From Prosthecobacter vanneervenii (GTDB lineage: Bacteria > Verrucomicrobiota > Verrucomicrobiia > Verrucomicrobiales > Verrucomicrobiaceae): a DNA stretch of 64,000 bases. Positions 41,672 through 50,480 of the stretch are shown here, one piece after another (positions within the stretch are counted from its first letter, which is position 1; the number at the start of each line of letters is the position of its first letter). Made by a program: the position numbers and the translations under genes. The stretch lies in the NCBI RefSeq assembly GCF_014203095.1, contig NZ_JACHIG010000002.1, forward strand, positions 115,695 to 179,694. Direction: 5' to 3'. The notes under the pieces are model-generated. The model saw only the letters and a list, made by a program, of their open reading frames with translations. It had not been told where the DNA came from and searched no databases.

Positions 41672-43426
41672 TTAGCAGTTAAACACCTCCTGAAGCTGGC
41701 CCACCGTGTGCCGGTTGCAGAAGGCGTGGAAGGACTCCCCTTCGCTGCGCTGCGCCAGATAGCCTTTGAGCATGGCCTCCAGCGTGGTGCCCAGGGATTC
41801 AAAGGCCACGCCGCTGAAGATCTGACGGCCGATCTTGCGGTTTTCGCCGAAACCACCGCCTACTGTGATATGGTAGCCTTCTCCGCTCTCGGATTTCACC
41901 TTGGTGCCGAGCAGGCCGATATCACCCATGAAGTGCTGGGCGCAGGAGTGGGCGCAGCCGGTGAAGTGAATGTTCACCGGGCGGTCGAGCTTCACACGCT
42001 TGTCCAGGTACTCCATCATGGCGATGGCGTGGCCCTTGGTGTCGCTGGCGGCAAACTTGCAGTACTTGTTTCCGGTGCAGGCCACGAAGCCGCTTTTGAG
42101 ATTGGACTGCTCCGTGGGGAAGCCGAGCTTCTTGAGCGACTTCGCCACCGTGGCGGCGTAGGTGGCCTTGACGTTCGGAATGATGAAATTCTGCCAGACG
42201 GTGAGGCGCACTTCGCCGGAGCCGTAGCTGTCTGCGAGATCGGCGATGCGATCGAGCTGCCGTGCCGTGAGCTGCCCCACCGGCACGCTGGCGCCGACGT
42301 AAACGAGCCCCTCCTGCTTCTGCGGGTAGGTGCCCACGTGGGAGTGCCCCTGCTGGGAGAACTCGCGCTTTGCCTGGCAGGCGGCGTCCGGGGCAAGGCG
42401 GGTGAGCTTGAACTTCAGGAACTTCTCCGTCTCCACCAGCACGCCATCGAGGCCCTTGTCCTCCACGACGTATTTGAAGCGTGCCTTTTTGCGGTTGGTG
42501 CGGTCACCGAACTGGATGAAGACGCGCAGCAGGGCCACCATGACATCATTGAGCTGCTCGGGCTTGACGATCACGCCCCAGTCGCTGGCAAAGGTCTGAT
42601 GACCGGTGACGCCGCCGAGGGCGATGCGGAAGTACACGCCGGGCTCGATGCCCTCGGAGTTTTCCGTGATGCGCACGGCGCTGGCGCCGATGTCGTTGGT
42701 GTCTTCCACGGCGGAGATCAGCCCACCGCCGTCGTAGGCGATGTTGAACTTGCGCGGCAGATCGTAGAACTCCTTGGAAGCGATGATGAGCGTGGCCAGT
42801 TCATTGACGAGCGGGCGCACGTCGATGAGCTCATGCGGATCATAGCCCGCGCAGGGGTTCATGGTGATGTTGCGGATGTTGTCCGCGCCAGCACCTTTGG
42901 AGTGGAGGCCGCAGCCCTGAATGCGGCGGAGCACCTCGGGGCAGTTTTTCGGCTCGATGAGGCGGATTTGAAAATTGTTCCGCGTGGTGATCTGGATGTA
43001 TCCGGTGGTGAGCTCACGTGCGATGGCGGCCAGCTCGCGGAGCTGGTAGCTTTTCACGATGCCGCCGGGAATGCGCAGACGGCACATATAGCCGTCCTTC
43101 ACCGGATTGAGCCAGAAGAGGCCGTTCCACTTGTAGCGGAAGACGGATTCGGGCTCGGGCTTGGCATTCCAGCGCGCGTCCATGACGAGCTGCTCGATGG
43201 CGTCAAAGGGGTGGAGTTCGCGCTTGATGCGCTCCTCCTTGGTGAGGTCATCAAGAGAGGGGCCTGCAGGCGCGGCGGCCACAGGTGCGGCGGAAAGATC
43301 TCCGAAGGAGACCCCGCCGGCGGCGATGCCGGCAAAGAAGCCTTCGAGGTAGCGCTTTTGCTCGCCGGTGAAATCGGCGGAGGTGGAGGGCGCGAGGGCG
43401 GGTGGTTCAATAGACATCGCGGGCAT
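41672..43426 (-). CDS. nirA: Siroheme [4Fe-4S] nitrite reductase (NirA / sulfite-reductase-like), 584 aa
   Basis: The siroheme/[4Fe-4S] cysteine motifs ACTGNKYCKFA (about 447-457) and FTGCAHSCAQH (about 486-496) are present. Two repeat halves are visible, with the RNNFQIR and RLTVWQNF siroheme-binding loops. It reduces nitrite to ammonium with six electrons. The N-terminus (FTGEQKRYLEGFFAGIAAGG) resembles the one in the CysJ-like protein and may be an interaction helix. Start at the ATG at 43426, with AAGGAG seven bases upstream. It overlaps the flavoprotein gene by 20 bp, so the two are coupled. Sulfite could be an alternative substrate, but the context says nitrite. Confidence 0.92.
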   Translation of the reverse strand: MPAMSIEPPALAPSTSADFTGEQKRYLEGFFAGIAAGGVSFGDLSAAPVAAAPAGPSLDDLTKEERIKRELHPFDAIEQLVMDARWNAKPEPESVFRYKWNGLFWLNPVKDGYMCRLRIPGGIVKSYQLRELAAIARELTTGYIQITTRNNFQIRLIEPKNCPEVLRRIQGCGLHSKGAGADNIRNITMNPCAGYDPHELIDVRPLVNELATLIIASKEFYDLPRKFNIAYDGGGLISAVEDTNDIGASAVRITENSEGIEPGVYFRIALGGVTGHQTFASDWGVIVKPEQLNDVMVALLRVFIQFGDRTNRKKARFKYVVEDKGLDGVLVETEKFLKFKLTRLAPDAACQAKREFSQQGHSHVGTYPQKQEGLVYVGASVPVGQLTARQLDRIADLADSYGSGEVRLTVWQNFIIPNVKATYAATVAKSLKKLGFPTEQSNLKSGFVACTGNKYCKFAASDTKGHAIAMMEYLDKRVKLDRPVNIHFTGCAHSCAQHFMGDIGLLGTKVKSESGEGYHITVGGGFGENRKIGRQIFSGVAFESLGTTLEAMLKGYLAQRSEGESFHAFCNRHTVGQLQEVFNC

Positions 43427-45035
43427 AGCGTTTCTCCTTTTTCATCTGGTTCACGTAAGCGGAAGCTTCTTCGGCGGATTTGCCGCCTGCGGTTTGAATG
43501 ATGGTGTGCAGGGCGTCATCCACGTCCTTGGCCATGCGCTTGGCGTCTCCGCACACGTAGAAGTGCGCGCCCTCCTCCAGCCACTGCCAGAGCTCATTGG
43601 CCGCCTGCAGCATGCGGGTCTGCACGTAGATCTTCTCCTCCTGATCGCGGCTGAAGGCGGTGTCCAGCCGTGTGAGGTGGCCGCTCTGCACCCAGCCGAT
43701 GACCTGATCTTGGTAAAGGAAGTCGGAGGCGCGCTTCTGGTCGCCAAAGAAGAGCCAGTTTTTACCGGGGGCTTTGGTGGCTTCGCGCTCTTCCAGGAAG
43801 GCGCGGAAAGGGGCGATGCCGGTGCCAGGACCTACCATGATGACGGGCTTGGTGCTGTCTGCGGGCAGGCGGAAGTGATTGGCCGCATGGAAGTAGATGC
43901 CGGTGGTCTCTCCGAGGGGGAGGCGGTCGGCCAGGAAGGTGGAGGCCACGCCTTTGTGATGCACGCCGTCCGTGCTGTAGCGCACGGCGCCTACGCAGAG
44001 TTGCACCTCATCCGCATGCGCCTTGATGCTGGAAGCGATGGAGTAGAGACGTGGCTGGAGCTTGCGCAGGTCCGCCACAAAGGCGGCGGGGGCCATGCCG
44101 GTCTGCGCGGCTGGCTTTCCATAGAGCTGGCGGATCTCGTAATGCGCGATGAGCGCCGCACGCAGCGCGGCGGTGCCACCATCCGGCAGCGGCACCTCGG
44201 CCTGGGGATCGAGCTTATGCGCGGCGAGGATGGTGTCCACCACGTCGGGGCAGTTTTGAACGAAGACGCCGAGGGCGTCTCCCACCTCGTAGCTGAGGCC
44301 ACTGCCGGTGAGGGAGAGAGCGATGTGGCGTGTGTCCTTGCTGCTGCCGCGAGTGTTCAGCGGGGTGTTGTCGATCAGCTTTGCGGGGAAAGGATTCTTT
44401 TTGCTCCAGCCGGTTTCTTCTTCGACGGCGGTGTCAGCGACGGGTGCGGCGGTGGAGCCGCTGAGTGCGGTGAAGGCGCTGCTGCTCCACTGCTTGGCGA
44501 GGGTGTCAAACTCCACATCGCAGTCGACTCGATCAGCAATGCGGCGTGCGCCCAGCTCGGCGAGGCGTGCGTCGAGCTTCCTGCCAGCGAGGCAGAAGGT
44601 GTCTCCGTAGTTTTTGTCTCCCAGGGCGAGCACACTGTACTGCACGCCGTCAAATTTCGGGCTGCTGCCGTTTTGGTTGATGCTGTCCCAGAAGGAGACA
44701 GCATTGTCCGGCATGTCCCCCTCCCCCCAGGTGCTGGTGATGAGGAGGACGTTCTTGTCCTTGATGAGATCGGCGGGTTGCAGCGAGTCGAGGCCCGCAG
44801 CGCGCGCTGCGAAGCCCCGACCCGATGCTTCCCTGGCCAGCCGCTTGGCCAAACTTTCCGCATTGCCGCTCTGGCTGCCGAAGGCGATGAGGAGCGGGAT
44901 GGATGCCGCCTGCGAGGGCGACGTGAGCGCGGCTGCGGGACCGCGATTGAGCACACCGGCGAGGAAGCCATTGAGCCAGGCTCTCTGCTCGACGGAGAAG
45001 GGTGCGTTTTCAGGTATGATAGGAACGGTGGACAT
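43407..45035 (-). CDS. CysJ-like diflavin reductase, probable electron donor to nitrite reductase, 542 aa
   Basis: A flavodoxin domain (about 40-180: IPLLIAFGSQSGNAESLAKRL, STWGEGDMPD, LALGDKNYGDTF) is joined to a FAD/NADPH ferredoxin-reductase domain (about 215-542: RLYSIASS, GVASTFLADRL, MVGPGTGIAPFRAFLEER, FFGDQKRASDFLY, YVCGDAKRMAKDV). This is the layout of sulfite-reductase flavoprotein and nitrate-linked flavoproteins. It would take electrons from NADPH through FAD and FMN to the adjacent NirA. The start is the ATG at 45035; a GTG at 45077 overlapping the kinase stop is possible. Its helix SVEQRAWLNGFLAGVL echoes the NirA N-terminus. Confidence 0.88.
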   Translation of the reverse strand: MSTVPIIPENAPFSVEQRAWLNGFLAGVLNRGPAAALTSPSQAASIPLLIAFGSQSGNAESLAKRLAREASGRGFAARAAGLDSLQPADLIKDKNVLLITSTWGEGDMPDNAVSFWDSINQNGSSPKFDGVQYSVLALGDKNYGDTFCLAGRKLDARLAELGARRIADRVDCDVEFDTLAKQWSSSAFTALSGSTAAPVADTAVEEETGWSKKNPFPAKLIDNTPLNTRGSSKDTRHIALSLTGSGLSYEVGDALGVFVQNCPDVVDTILAAHKLDPQAEVPLPDGGTAALRAALIAHYEIRQLYGKPAAQTGMAPAAFVADLRKLQPRLYSIASSIKAHADEVQLCVGAVRYSTDGVHHKGVASTFLADRLPLGETTGIYFHAANHFRLPADSTKPVIMVGPGTGIAPFRAFLEEREATKAPGKNWLFFGDQKRASDFLYQDQVIGWVQSGHLTRLDTAFSRDQEEKIYVQTRMLQAANELWQWLEEGAHFYVCGDAKRMAKDVDDALHTIIQTAGGKSAEEASAYVNQMKKEKRYARDVY

Positions 45036-45073
45036 GGCGGCGGCGGGGGTAGGGAAAGGCGGCGGGGGCGACG

Positions 45074-46705
45074 TCACTTCAGCGTGAGGAGCTTGAAGGC
45101 GAGGCAGAGCGTGGTGAGCAGCAGGATGAAGAATCCGATCTTGTAGAAGACGAGCGGGTTGCGCTCGATGAGGGGCGTGTCGGCCTCATGAAAGGGCTGC
45201 ACACGGTCGGGGTGGCAGAGATCGTGCAGCAGCTCGGAGTAGTGCTGGTAGCGGCGCTGCGGCTGGATGGCGATGGCGCGATGGATGACGGCCTCCAGCC
45301 ACGAGGGGATGTTGGGATTGATCCTGGAAAGCCTCCGCGCAGGATGGAAAACGGGCGTCTGAAAGCGCTCGATCTGGCCGTAAGGCAGGCGTCCAGCAAG
45401 AGCCTGGTATAATGTGACACCGATGGCGAAGACCTCCGTGCGCTCGCTGATAGGGGCCTCATGAAAGCGCTCTGGTGCCAGATAGCTGGCGGTGCCTGCA
45501 CGGGAGGAGACGGAGAAGATGGCGGCGGCGCTGCCGAGGTCGACAAGCTTGAAGGTGAGGCGTGTGTAGTCACCGATGCAGAGGATATTCTCGGGCTTGA
45601 TGTCGCCATGCGCGAGATCCAGGCGCAGCAGCACCTGCGCGGCCTCGGCGAGAAATTTTCCCAGCGCGATGGCGGAGTCCACCGAGAGTACGCGCTCCCG
45701 CAGCACAGCGGCGAGGCTGGGCGCATCCACAAACTCCATGAGATAGCAGCGCGTGGTGAGTGCGGGCGGCTCATAGGCACGCACAAAGTGGGAGGACTGC
45801 GCGCGGGTGGCGTTCCACACTTCATGCGAAAAAGCCTCCAGGTGCGGGGCGCTGTCGATGGCCTCCACGGGTGCAAACTTCATGACGACACGGTGGCCGT
45901 CTTTCTCTGCGAGCCATACGCGGCTGGTGCCGTGGAAGGAGCGGATGAGTTCGTAGCCGTCGATGACATCGCCCTTGTTCAAGGTAGCAGGGATGCTGAG
46001 GGAGCGTGCATTCATGGCGCGCAAGCGGCCGGTCTGCTGGATGTCCAGCACAAGGGCGCTCATGTCATCGAGCGTCTCGTCTTTGGCCTGCTGGCGTGCG
46101 GCGAGCACGATGCTGCGTGCGGAGCAGTGCTGGGAGAGCGCGGTGGTGAGATCGTGCTCGGAGATGTGATTGGAGACACCGTCGGAGCAGAGCATGGCCA
46201 CATCGCCATCCTGCAGAGTGAGGGTGAAGCATGCGGGCTCCACCTCCGCCTGCATGCCGAGCGCTCGCGTGAGCACATTCGTGCGCTCCTTTTCCACATG
46301 CGGCGTGGAGAGCGTGTGCAGGCCGCCATTGCGCCAGAGATACACGGCGGAGTCTCCGAGATTGATGCCGTGCAGCGTGTCCCCCTCGATGACCACAGCA
46401 GCCAGCGTGGCCACCATCTCCGTGCGCTCATAGCGCACCTGGGACTCCTGATAGAGCGACTGATTGAGAATGCGGGCAAAAGTGGTGAGCGCCTGGCGCG
46501 GCGACCAGGAGCGCGGGCGTGCGCTGTAGTGCTCGATGAGCGAGCTGACGGCACGCTGCGCGGCCTCGCGTGCGGGTGCGCCGCTGCCTGCGCCATCGCT
46601 CAGCACGGCGATCACGGTTTCGTCCCACGCACGCAGCGCGAAGGCGTCCGAGGAGGGAGTGCCCTCCTCTCGCGCGATCCCGTGGCTGGTGGTGAGAATT
46701 TTCAT
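45074..46705 (-). CDS. Bifunctional PP2C phosphatase / Ser-Thr kinase with C-terminal membrane helix, 543 aa
   Basis: Residues 1-235 are a PP2C-type phosphatase (VIAVLSDGAGSG, INLGDSAVYLWRNG, DGDVAMLCSDGVSNHIS). Residues about 250-510 are a kinase domain (VVMKFAP, HGDIKPENILC, VDLGSAA, GTASYLAPERF, EVFAIGVTLYQALAGRLPYG). The HRD motif is HGD and DFG is DLG, while the catalytic Asp and Asn are kept. A membrane helix ends the protein (about 522-540, GFFILLLTTLCLAFKLL). Such fusions are known in nitrate-assimilation clusters; they probably switch a nitrate protein by phosphorylation. Target unknown. Confidence 0.88.
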   Translation of the reverse strand: MKILTTSHGIAREEGTPSSDAFALRAWDETVIAVLSDGAGSGAPAREAAQRAVSSLIEHYSARPRSWSPRQALTTFARILNQSLYQESQVRYERTEMVATLAAVVIEGDTLHGINLGDSAVYLWRNGGLHTLSTPHVEKERTNVLTRALGMQAEVEPACFTLTLQDGDVAMLCSDGVSNHISEHDLTTALSQHCSARSIVLAARQQAKDETLDDMSALVLDIQQTGRLRAMNARSLSIPATLNKGDVIDGYELIRSFHGTSRVWLAEKDGHRVVMKFAPVEAIDSAPHLEAFSHEVWNATRAQSSHFVRAYEPPALTTRCYLMEFVDAPSLAAVLRERVLSVDSAIALGKFLAEAAQVLLRLDLAHGDIKPENILCIGDYTRLTFKLVDLGSAAAIFSVSSRAGTASYLAPERFHEAPISERTEVFAIGVTLYQALAGRLPYGQIERFQTPVFHPARRLSRINPNIPSWLEAVIHRAIAIQPQRRYQHYSELLHDLCHPDRVQPFHEADTPLIERNPLVFYKIGFFILLLTTLCLAFKLLTLK

Positions 46706-46733
46706 GGCGGCGGCGTTTGATGAATGCAGAAAA

Positions 46734-47939
46734 TCAGATGCGGGCCTCGGAGAGTGCGCCCCAGGTGGTGCGCCAGCGGATCTTCACCAGATTCAGCCCG
46801 ATGAGCGCCAGCACGCACAGCGTGGCAAAGGCGAGCAGCCCGGCGAGGTAGCTGCCGGTGAGCCCTTTGGAATATCCCAGCGAGCTGGCGAGCATGAAGC
46901 CTCCGAGACCGCCACCGCAGCCGACAAGGCCGGTCATGACGCCGATGTCCTTGGCAAAGCGCTGCGGCAGCAGCTGGAAGACGGATCCATTGGCCATGCC
47001 AAAGGCGCAGGAGGCCAGAAAGAAGCCCAGCGCGCAGAGCGGCAGCGTGCCTGCAAAGGCCGCGAGCACCAGCGCCAGCGCGGCAGCCAGGAAGAACACA
47101 TGCAGCGCGCGGATGCCGCCGAGGCGGTCTGCCAGCGCACCACCCACCGGCCTGCCCAGCGCACCGACCAGCGTGCACATGGCCGCCCAGGTGCCGGCCT
47201 CGACCGGGGCGAGGTGAAACTCGGAGGTGAAGTAAATGATGAGGGAGGCAGCCAGGCCGGAGAAACCGCCGAAGCTGATGGTGTAGAAGAAGCAGAACCA
47301 GTGCGCGTCTTTTTCCTTGAGCAGATGGGCGTAGTCCACGAGGCGCTTCTTTTTCACCTGCACCTGCGCCTCCTTGGAAAAGATGATGTAGCAGGCCAGC
47401 ACGAGCACCAGCGGAATGAGCGCAAGGCCAAAGACCGCATTCCAGCCGTAGATGACGGCGAGGCGCGGAGCCATGATCGCATCAATGACGACGCCCACAT
47501 TTCCCGCGCCGGCCAGGCCGAGCACCAGGCCCTGCATGTGCGGCGGGTACCAGCGGCCCGCCTGCGGCAACGCCACGGCAAAGCTGGCGCCGGCCACGCC
47601 GAGCACCACACCGAGCATGAGCGTGTGGGAGAACTGATGCAGGCCGGTGAGCCAGGCGGTGGTCATGCCCGCGATGACGATGAGCTGGGCGATGATGCCG
47701 GTGTTCTTGGCCCCGATGCGGTCCACCAGCATGCCGAGCAGGATGCGGATGAAGGCACCCGAGAGATAGGGCACGGCCACCATGAGCCCCTTCTGCTGGG
47801 GGGGGAGGCCCAGCGTGGTGCCGATCTGCGCGCCGAGCGCGCCGAGGATGGTCCACACCATGAAGCTGACGTCAAAGTAGAGGAATGAGGTGAGCAGCGT
47901 GGGCCAGTGGCCTGAGGTCTTGAGAGTGGAAAGTTTCAT
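46734..47939 (-). CDS. narK: Major-facilitator nitrate/nitrite transporter (NarK/NNP family), 401 aa
   Basis: Twelve hydrophobic helices can be traced. NNP landmarks are TSFLYFDVSFMVWTILGAL at the start, GAGNVGVVIDAIMAPRLA in the middle and ASCAFGMANGSVFQLLP near helix 10. It would import nitrate, or exchange it with nitrite, across the inner membrane. It lies 28 bp upstream of the kinase/phosphatase gene. A second uptake system, NrtABCD, is encoded further upstream in the cluster. The leader to the ATG at 47939 is A/C-rich, without a Shine-Dalgarno site. Confidence 0.9.
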   Translation of the reverse strand: MKLSTLKTSGHWPTLLTSFLYFDVSFMVWTILGALGAQIGTTLGLPPQQKGLMVAVPYLSGAFIRILLGMLVDRIGAKNTGIIAQLIVIAGMTTAWLTGLHQFSHTLMLGVVLGVAGASFAVALPQAGRWYPPHMQGLVLGLAGAGNVGVVIDAIMAPRLAVIYGWNAVFGLALIPLVLVLACYIIFSKEAQVQVKKKRLVDYAHLLKEKDAHWFCFFYTISFGGFSGLAASLIIYFTSEFHLAPVEAGTWAAMCTLVGALGRPVGGALADRLGGIRALHVFFLAAALALVLAAFAGTLPLCALGFFLASCAFGMANGSVFQLLPQRFAKDIGVMTGLVGCGGGLGGFMLASSLGYSKGLTGSYLAGLLAFATLCVLALIGLNLVKIRWRTTWGALSEARI

Positions 47940-48060
47940 GAGGGGGCGTTGGTTGGCGGTGTCTTTCTCATGAGCCTCAGGCGTGCCAAAATCGACACGA
48001 CAGTTAAATAACGGTTTGAATGTTTTTTATATAATCCATCAATTTCGTTCATGCATAAAT

Positions 48061-48100
48061 CCAGCCATCCACCGCTGAAGCCCGTGCGGAGGATGGCTGG
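48061..48100 (-). terminator. Hairpin between the porin gene and narK
   Basis: CCAGCCATCC (48061-48070) and GGATGGCTGG (48091-48100) form a 10-bp stem, with an inner CCGC/GCGG pairing. On the minus strand it is followed by ATTTAT. It probably stops or reduces read-through after the porin gene, so narK and the genes after it may have their own promoter in the A+T-rich bases 47995-48055. Confidence 0.6.
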
Positions 48101-48114
48101 GAGGCGTGGTGAGA

Positions 48115-49515
48115 TCAGAAGTCAATCTGCATCTGCACGTAGCCAAACTGGGCGTTGCTGCCGGCACCGGTCTGCTTGAGGTAGTCTCCGGCGATGAAGT
48201 AGCTGTAACCCGTGAGAATGTTCACGTGCGGGTTGAGCTTGTAGCTGACGGTGAAGTCCAGCTCCTGGCCGCGGAAGCTGCTGGCATTCATGGCGGCGGT
48301 GTTGACGGGGCGCACCTTGGTGGTGCCATTGGCACGATACCAGGCGTCGGCGTTGTTGGCATTCCAGTAGAGGTGGTAGTCCAGCATCACCTTCATCTTG
48401 GCGGTGGGCATGAAGCTGAAGTTCACCTGGGGGTTGTACATGTTCATCCAGCCGGTGGTGTCCATGTAGCCGTAGAAGAGGTGGTTGGTGGGAAAGAGAT
48501 TCTGAAAGGTGCCCACCTTCTTGTCATTCGGGTCGCCGTCTCCGCTGGCATAGTTGAACTGCAGGCCAAAGCGTGGCTTCCAGGGGGATTTGAGCCAGTT
48601 GTAGCCGACCGCCCAGTGGCCTGCATACGCGGTCAGCGAGCGTCCGCCCACCTTGCCGGTTTGGAAGTCCATCTCTGTTTCATAGTCAAAGCCCCTCAGC
48701 TTCTTGGGATCCCCCTTCCAGAGAGTGCCCAGAGTGACAAAGCTGGTCGCGCCGATGGGTGTGCCAAAGGTGGCCTGGCCGTCATCCCGGTAATGCAGGG
48801 CGTAGAAGTCCGTGGTGGTGTTGAAAGGCACAAACAACGTGCTGAAGTAAACCCCGCTGAGGAAGGCATTGCGGTGGTCCGCTTGGTTGAGCAGATCGGA
48901 CTTGTTCCACTGGTAGTTAGTAAAATTCACCGGGCTGGCGGTGAAGGCGTCCACAGACCACTTGGTGGCGGTGTAGCGAAACTTGAAGGCGTCAAAGGTG
49001 CGCGCCTGATTCGCCCACTCCAGAGGTCCGATGAGACGCTGATCTCCAAAGGCCAGGAACTGGCGGCCCAGTGTGGAGCTGAAGCCCTTCTTGGCATTTC
49101 CGATCTGGATGTAGGCCTTGAGGACGTCGAAGATGTCGTCCCCTTCAGCGCCATTCACGCCAATCGTGTGGCCACGGTCTCCGCCGATCTCGCGGACATC
49201 CTGGCCCTGCACGTAGAGCTTGATCCAGGGATTGATGTCATACCCGACGCCAAGGCGAAAGCGCTGGAGCAGCCAGGCGGCGTCCTGCACGCTGTTGACG
49301 GCGCTGTTAAAGTCGAAGTTGTTGTCACGGATTTCGTAGCGCATTTTCTCCTGCACATCGAAGGTGAAGTTCCCCATCTTCATGGGGGCATACGTCGGAG
49401 GCGGAGGAGCGAGGGTGAAGCCCGGCACAGGAGCCGGGGCGGCGGTCTTGGGCGCGGGAGTCTGGGAAGACGCGGCCGAGACGGCGGCCAGAAGGAACGG
49501 GACGAGCCTTTTCAT
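48115..49515 (-). CDS. Outer-membrane porin of the alginate-export family, in the nitrate cluster, 466 aa
   Basis: A signal peptide (1-18) and a Pro/Ala-rich linker precede a barrel of alternating aromatic strands: QRFRLGVGYDINPWIKLYVQGQDVREIGGD, TLGRQFLAFGDQRLIGPLEWANQARTFDAFKFRY, FYALHYRDD and GRSLTAYAGHWAVGYN. The protein ends FGYVQMQIDF with the aromatic C-terminus of outer-membrane proteins. The pattern is that of alginate_exp-type barrels. Placed between the nitrate ABC transporter and narK, it is probably the nitrate or general anion entry pore. It is not a known nitrate gene by name. Confidence 0.8.
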   Translation of the reverse strand: MKRLVPFLLAAVSAASSQTPAPKTAAPAPVPGFTLAPPPPTYAPMKMGNFTFDVQEKMRYEIRDNNFDFNSAVNSVQDAAWLLQRFRLGVGYDINPWIKLYVQGQDVREIGGDRGHTIGVNGAEGDDIFDVLKAYIQIGNAKKGFSSTLGRQFLAFGDQRLIGPLEWANQARTFDAFKFRYTATKWSVDAFTASPVNFTNYQWNKSDLLNQADHRNAFLSGVYFSTLFVPFNTTTDFYALHYRDDGQATFGTPIGATSFVTLGTLWKGDPKKLRGFDYETEMDFQTGKVGGRSLTAYAGHWAVGYNWLKSPWKPRFGLQFNYASGDGDPNDKKVGTFQNLFPTNHLFYGYMDTTGWMNMYNPQVNFSFMPTAKMKVMLDYHLYWNANNADAWYRANGTTKVRPVNTAAMNASSFRGQELDFTVSYKLNPHVNILTGYSYFIAGDYLKQTGAGSNAQFGYVQMQIDF

Positions 49516-49604
49516 GGGGAGTCGGGTGATGGATTGTGTGTATGTTATTTTATGGTATGTGCACGTGGTGCCTGCAGGCGGATATGCAGGCGTTGTCGTT
49601 TCGG

Positions 49605-50480
49605 CTAGGCGGCGGCAGGGAAAGGGGTGCCGTGGGTGGCGAGCTCCGCGGCCATGTCCGGCGAGGGGACAAACTGCGGGTCACGGCTGGGGCGGATGTG
49701 GGAGCGGTCGTTCAGGTAGGTGATGAGGTGCTCCCGCAGCTCGTAGTAGCGGGGATCCTCCATGATCTCCCGGCGGTTGCGCGGGCGCTCAAAGGGGATC
49801 TGCAGGATGTCCCCCACCTCGGCCTCGGGGCCGTCCGTCATCATGATGACGCGGTCGGAGAGAAAGATGGCCTCGTCCACGTCATGAGTCACCATGAGGG
49901 TGGTGATGCGGTTGCGCCGCCAGAGATCGAGCAGCACCTCCTGCAGTTCGTAGCGGGTGAGTGAGTCGAGCATGCCAAAGGGCTCGTCCAGCAGCAGCAT
50001 CTTGGGCTGCAGGGCAAAGGCACGGGCGATGCCCACACGCTGGCGCATGCCCTGGGAGAGCTCCCCGGGGTATTTGTGCATGGCCTCCCCGAGACCGACG
50101 ATGGTGAGATAGTACTCGGCCATCTGGCGGCGCTCGGATTTGCTGGCGGTGAAATACACCTGGTTCACCCCGAGCATGACGTTCTCAAAAGCCGTCATCC
50201 ACGGCAGCAGGCAGGGAGACTGGAAGACGATGCCGCGGTCCGGGCCGGGTCCGGCGGCCTCGCGTCCGGCCAGGATCATGTTTCCCTGGCTGAGATCACT
50301 CAGCCCGGCCACCATCATGAGCACGGTGCTTTTGCCGCAGCCGCTGTGGCCGATGAGGGCGGCAAACTCACCCTCCTTGAGCTTGAGATTGAAGTTTTTG
50401 ACGATCGTCAGCGGCCCCTTGGGGCTGTCGTAGGTCTTCCACAGACGATCCAGTTCGAGCATGGGGAGTGTTGAGCTCAT
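49605..50480 (-). CDS. nrtD: Nitrate ABC transporter ATP-binding protein (NrtD-like), 291 aa
   Basis: Walker [10 protein letters not shown], signature LSQGMRQR, Walker [13 protein letters not shown] and the switch [14 protein letters not shown] are all present. The length is normal for NrtD/CmpD/SsuB-type ATPases, and RHSGPGPDRG-type loops ([11 protein letters not shown]) are typical of nitrate and bicarbonate members. It overlaps the other ATPase by ATGA (50477-50480). A pair of distinct ATPases is the usual NrtC/NrtD arrangement. It energises nitrate or nitrite import through NrtB. Confidence 0.88.
   Translation of the reverse strand: MSSTLPMLELDRLWKTYDSPKGPLTIVKNFNLKLKEGEFAALIGHSGCGKSTVLMMVAGLSDLSQGNMILAGREAAGPGPDRGIVFQSPCLLPWMTAFENVMLGVNQVYFTASKSERRQMAEYYLTIVGLGEAMHKYPGELSQGMRQRVGIARAFALQPKMLLLDEPFGMLDSLTRYELQEVLLDLWRRNRITTLMVTHDVDEAIFLSDRVIMMTDGPEAEVGDILQIPFERPRNRREIMEDPRYYELREHLITYLNDRSHIRPSRDPQFVPSPDMAAELATHGTPFPAAA

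Noticed and set aside
41708-45146. Long plus-strand frames of nearly 600 codons opposite nirA and the flavoprotein gene
   Set aside because: They arise because a GC-rich gene's third codon positions leave few stops on the opposite strand. No recognisable folds, and overlap with well-supported genes.
47960-48060. A sigma-54-type promoter before narK (TGGCAC without the TTGC box)
   Set aside because: Only the first half-motif is present; the downstream TTGC element is absent at the required spacing.
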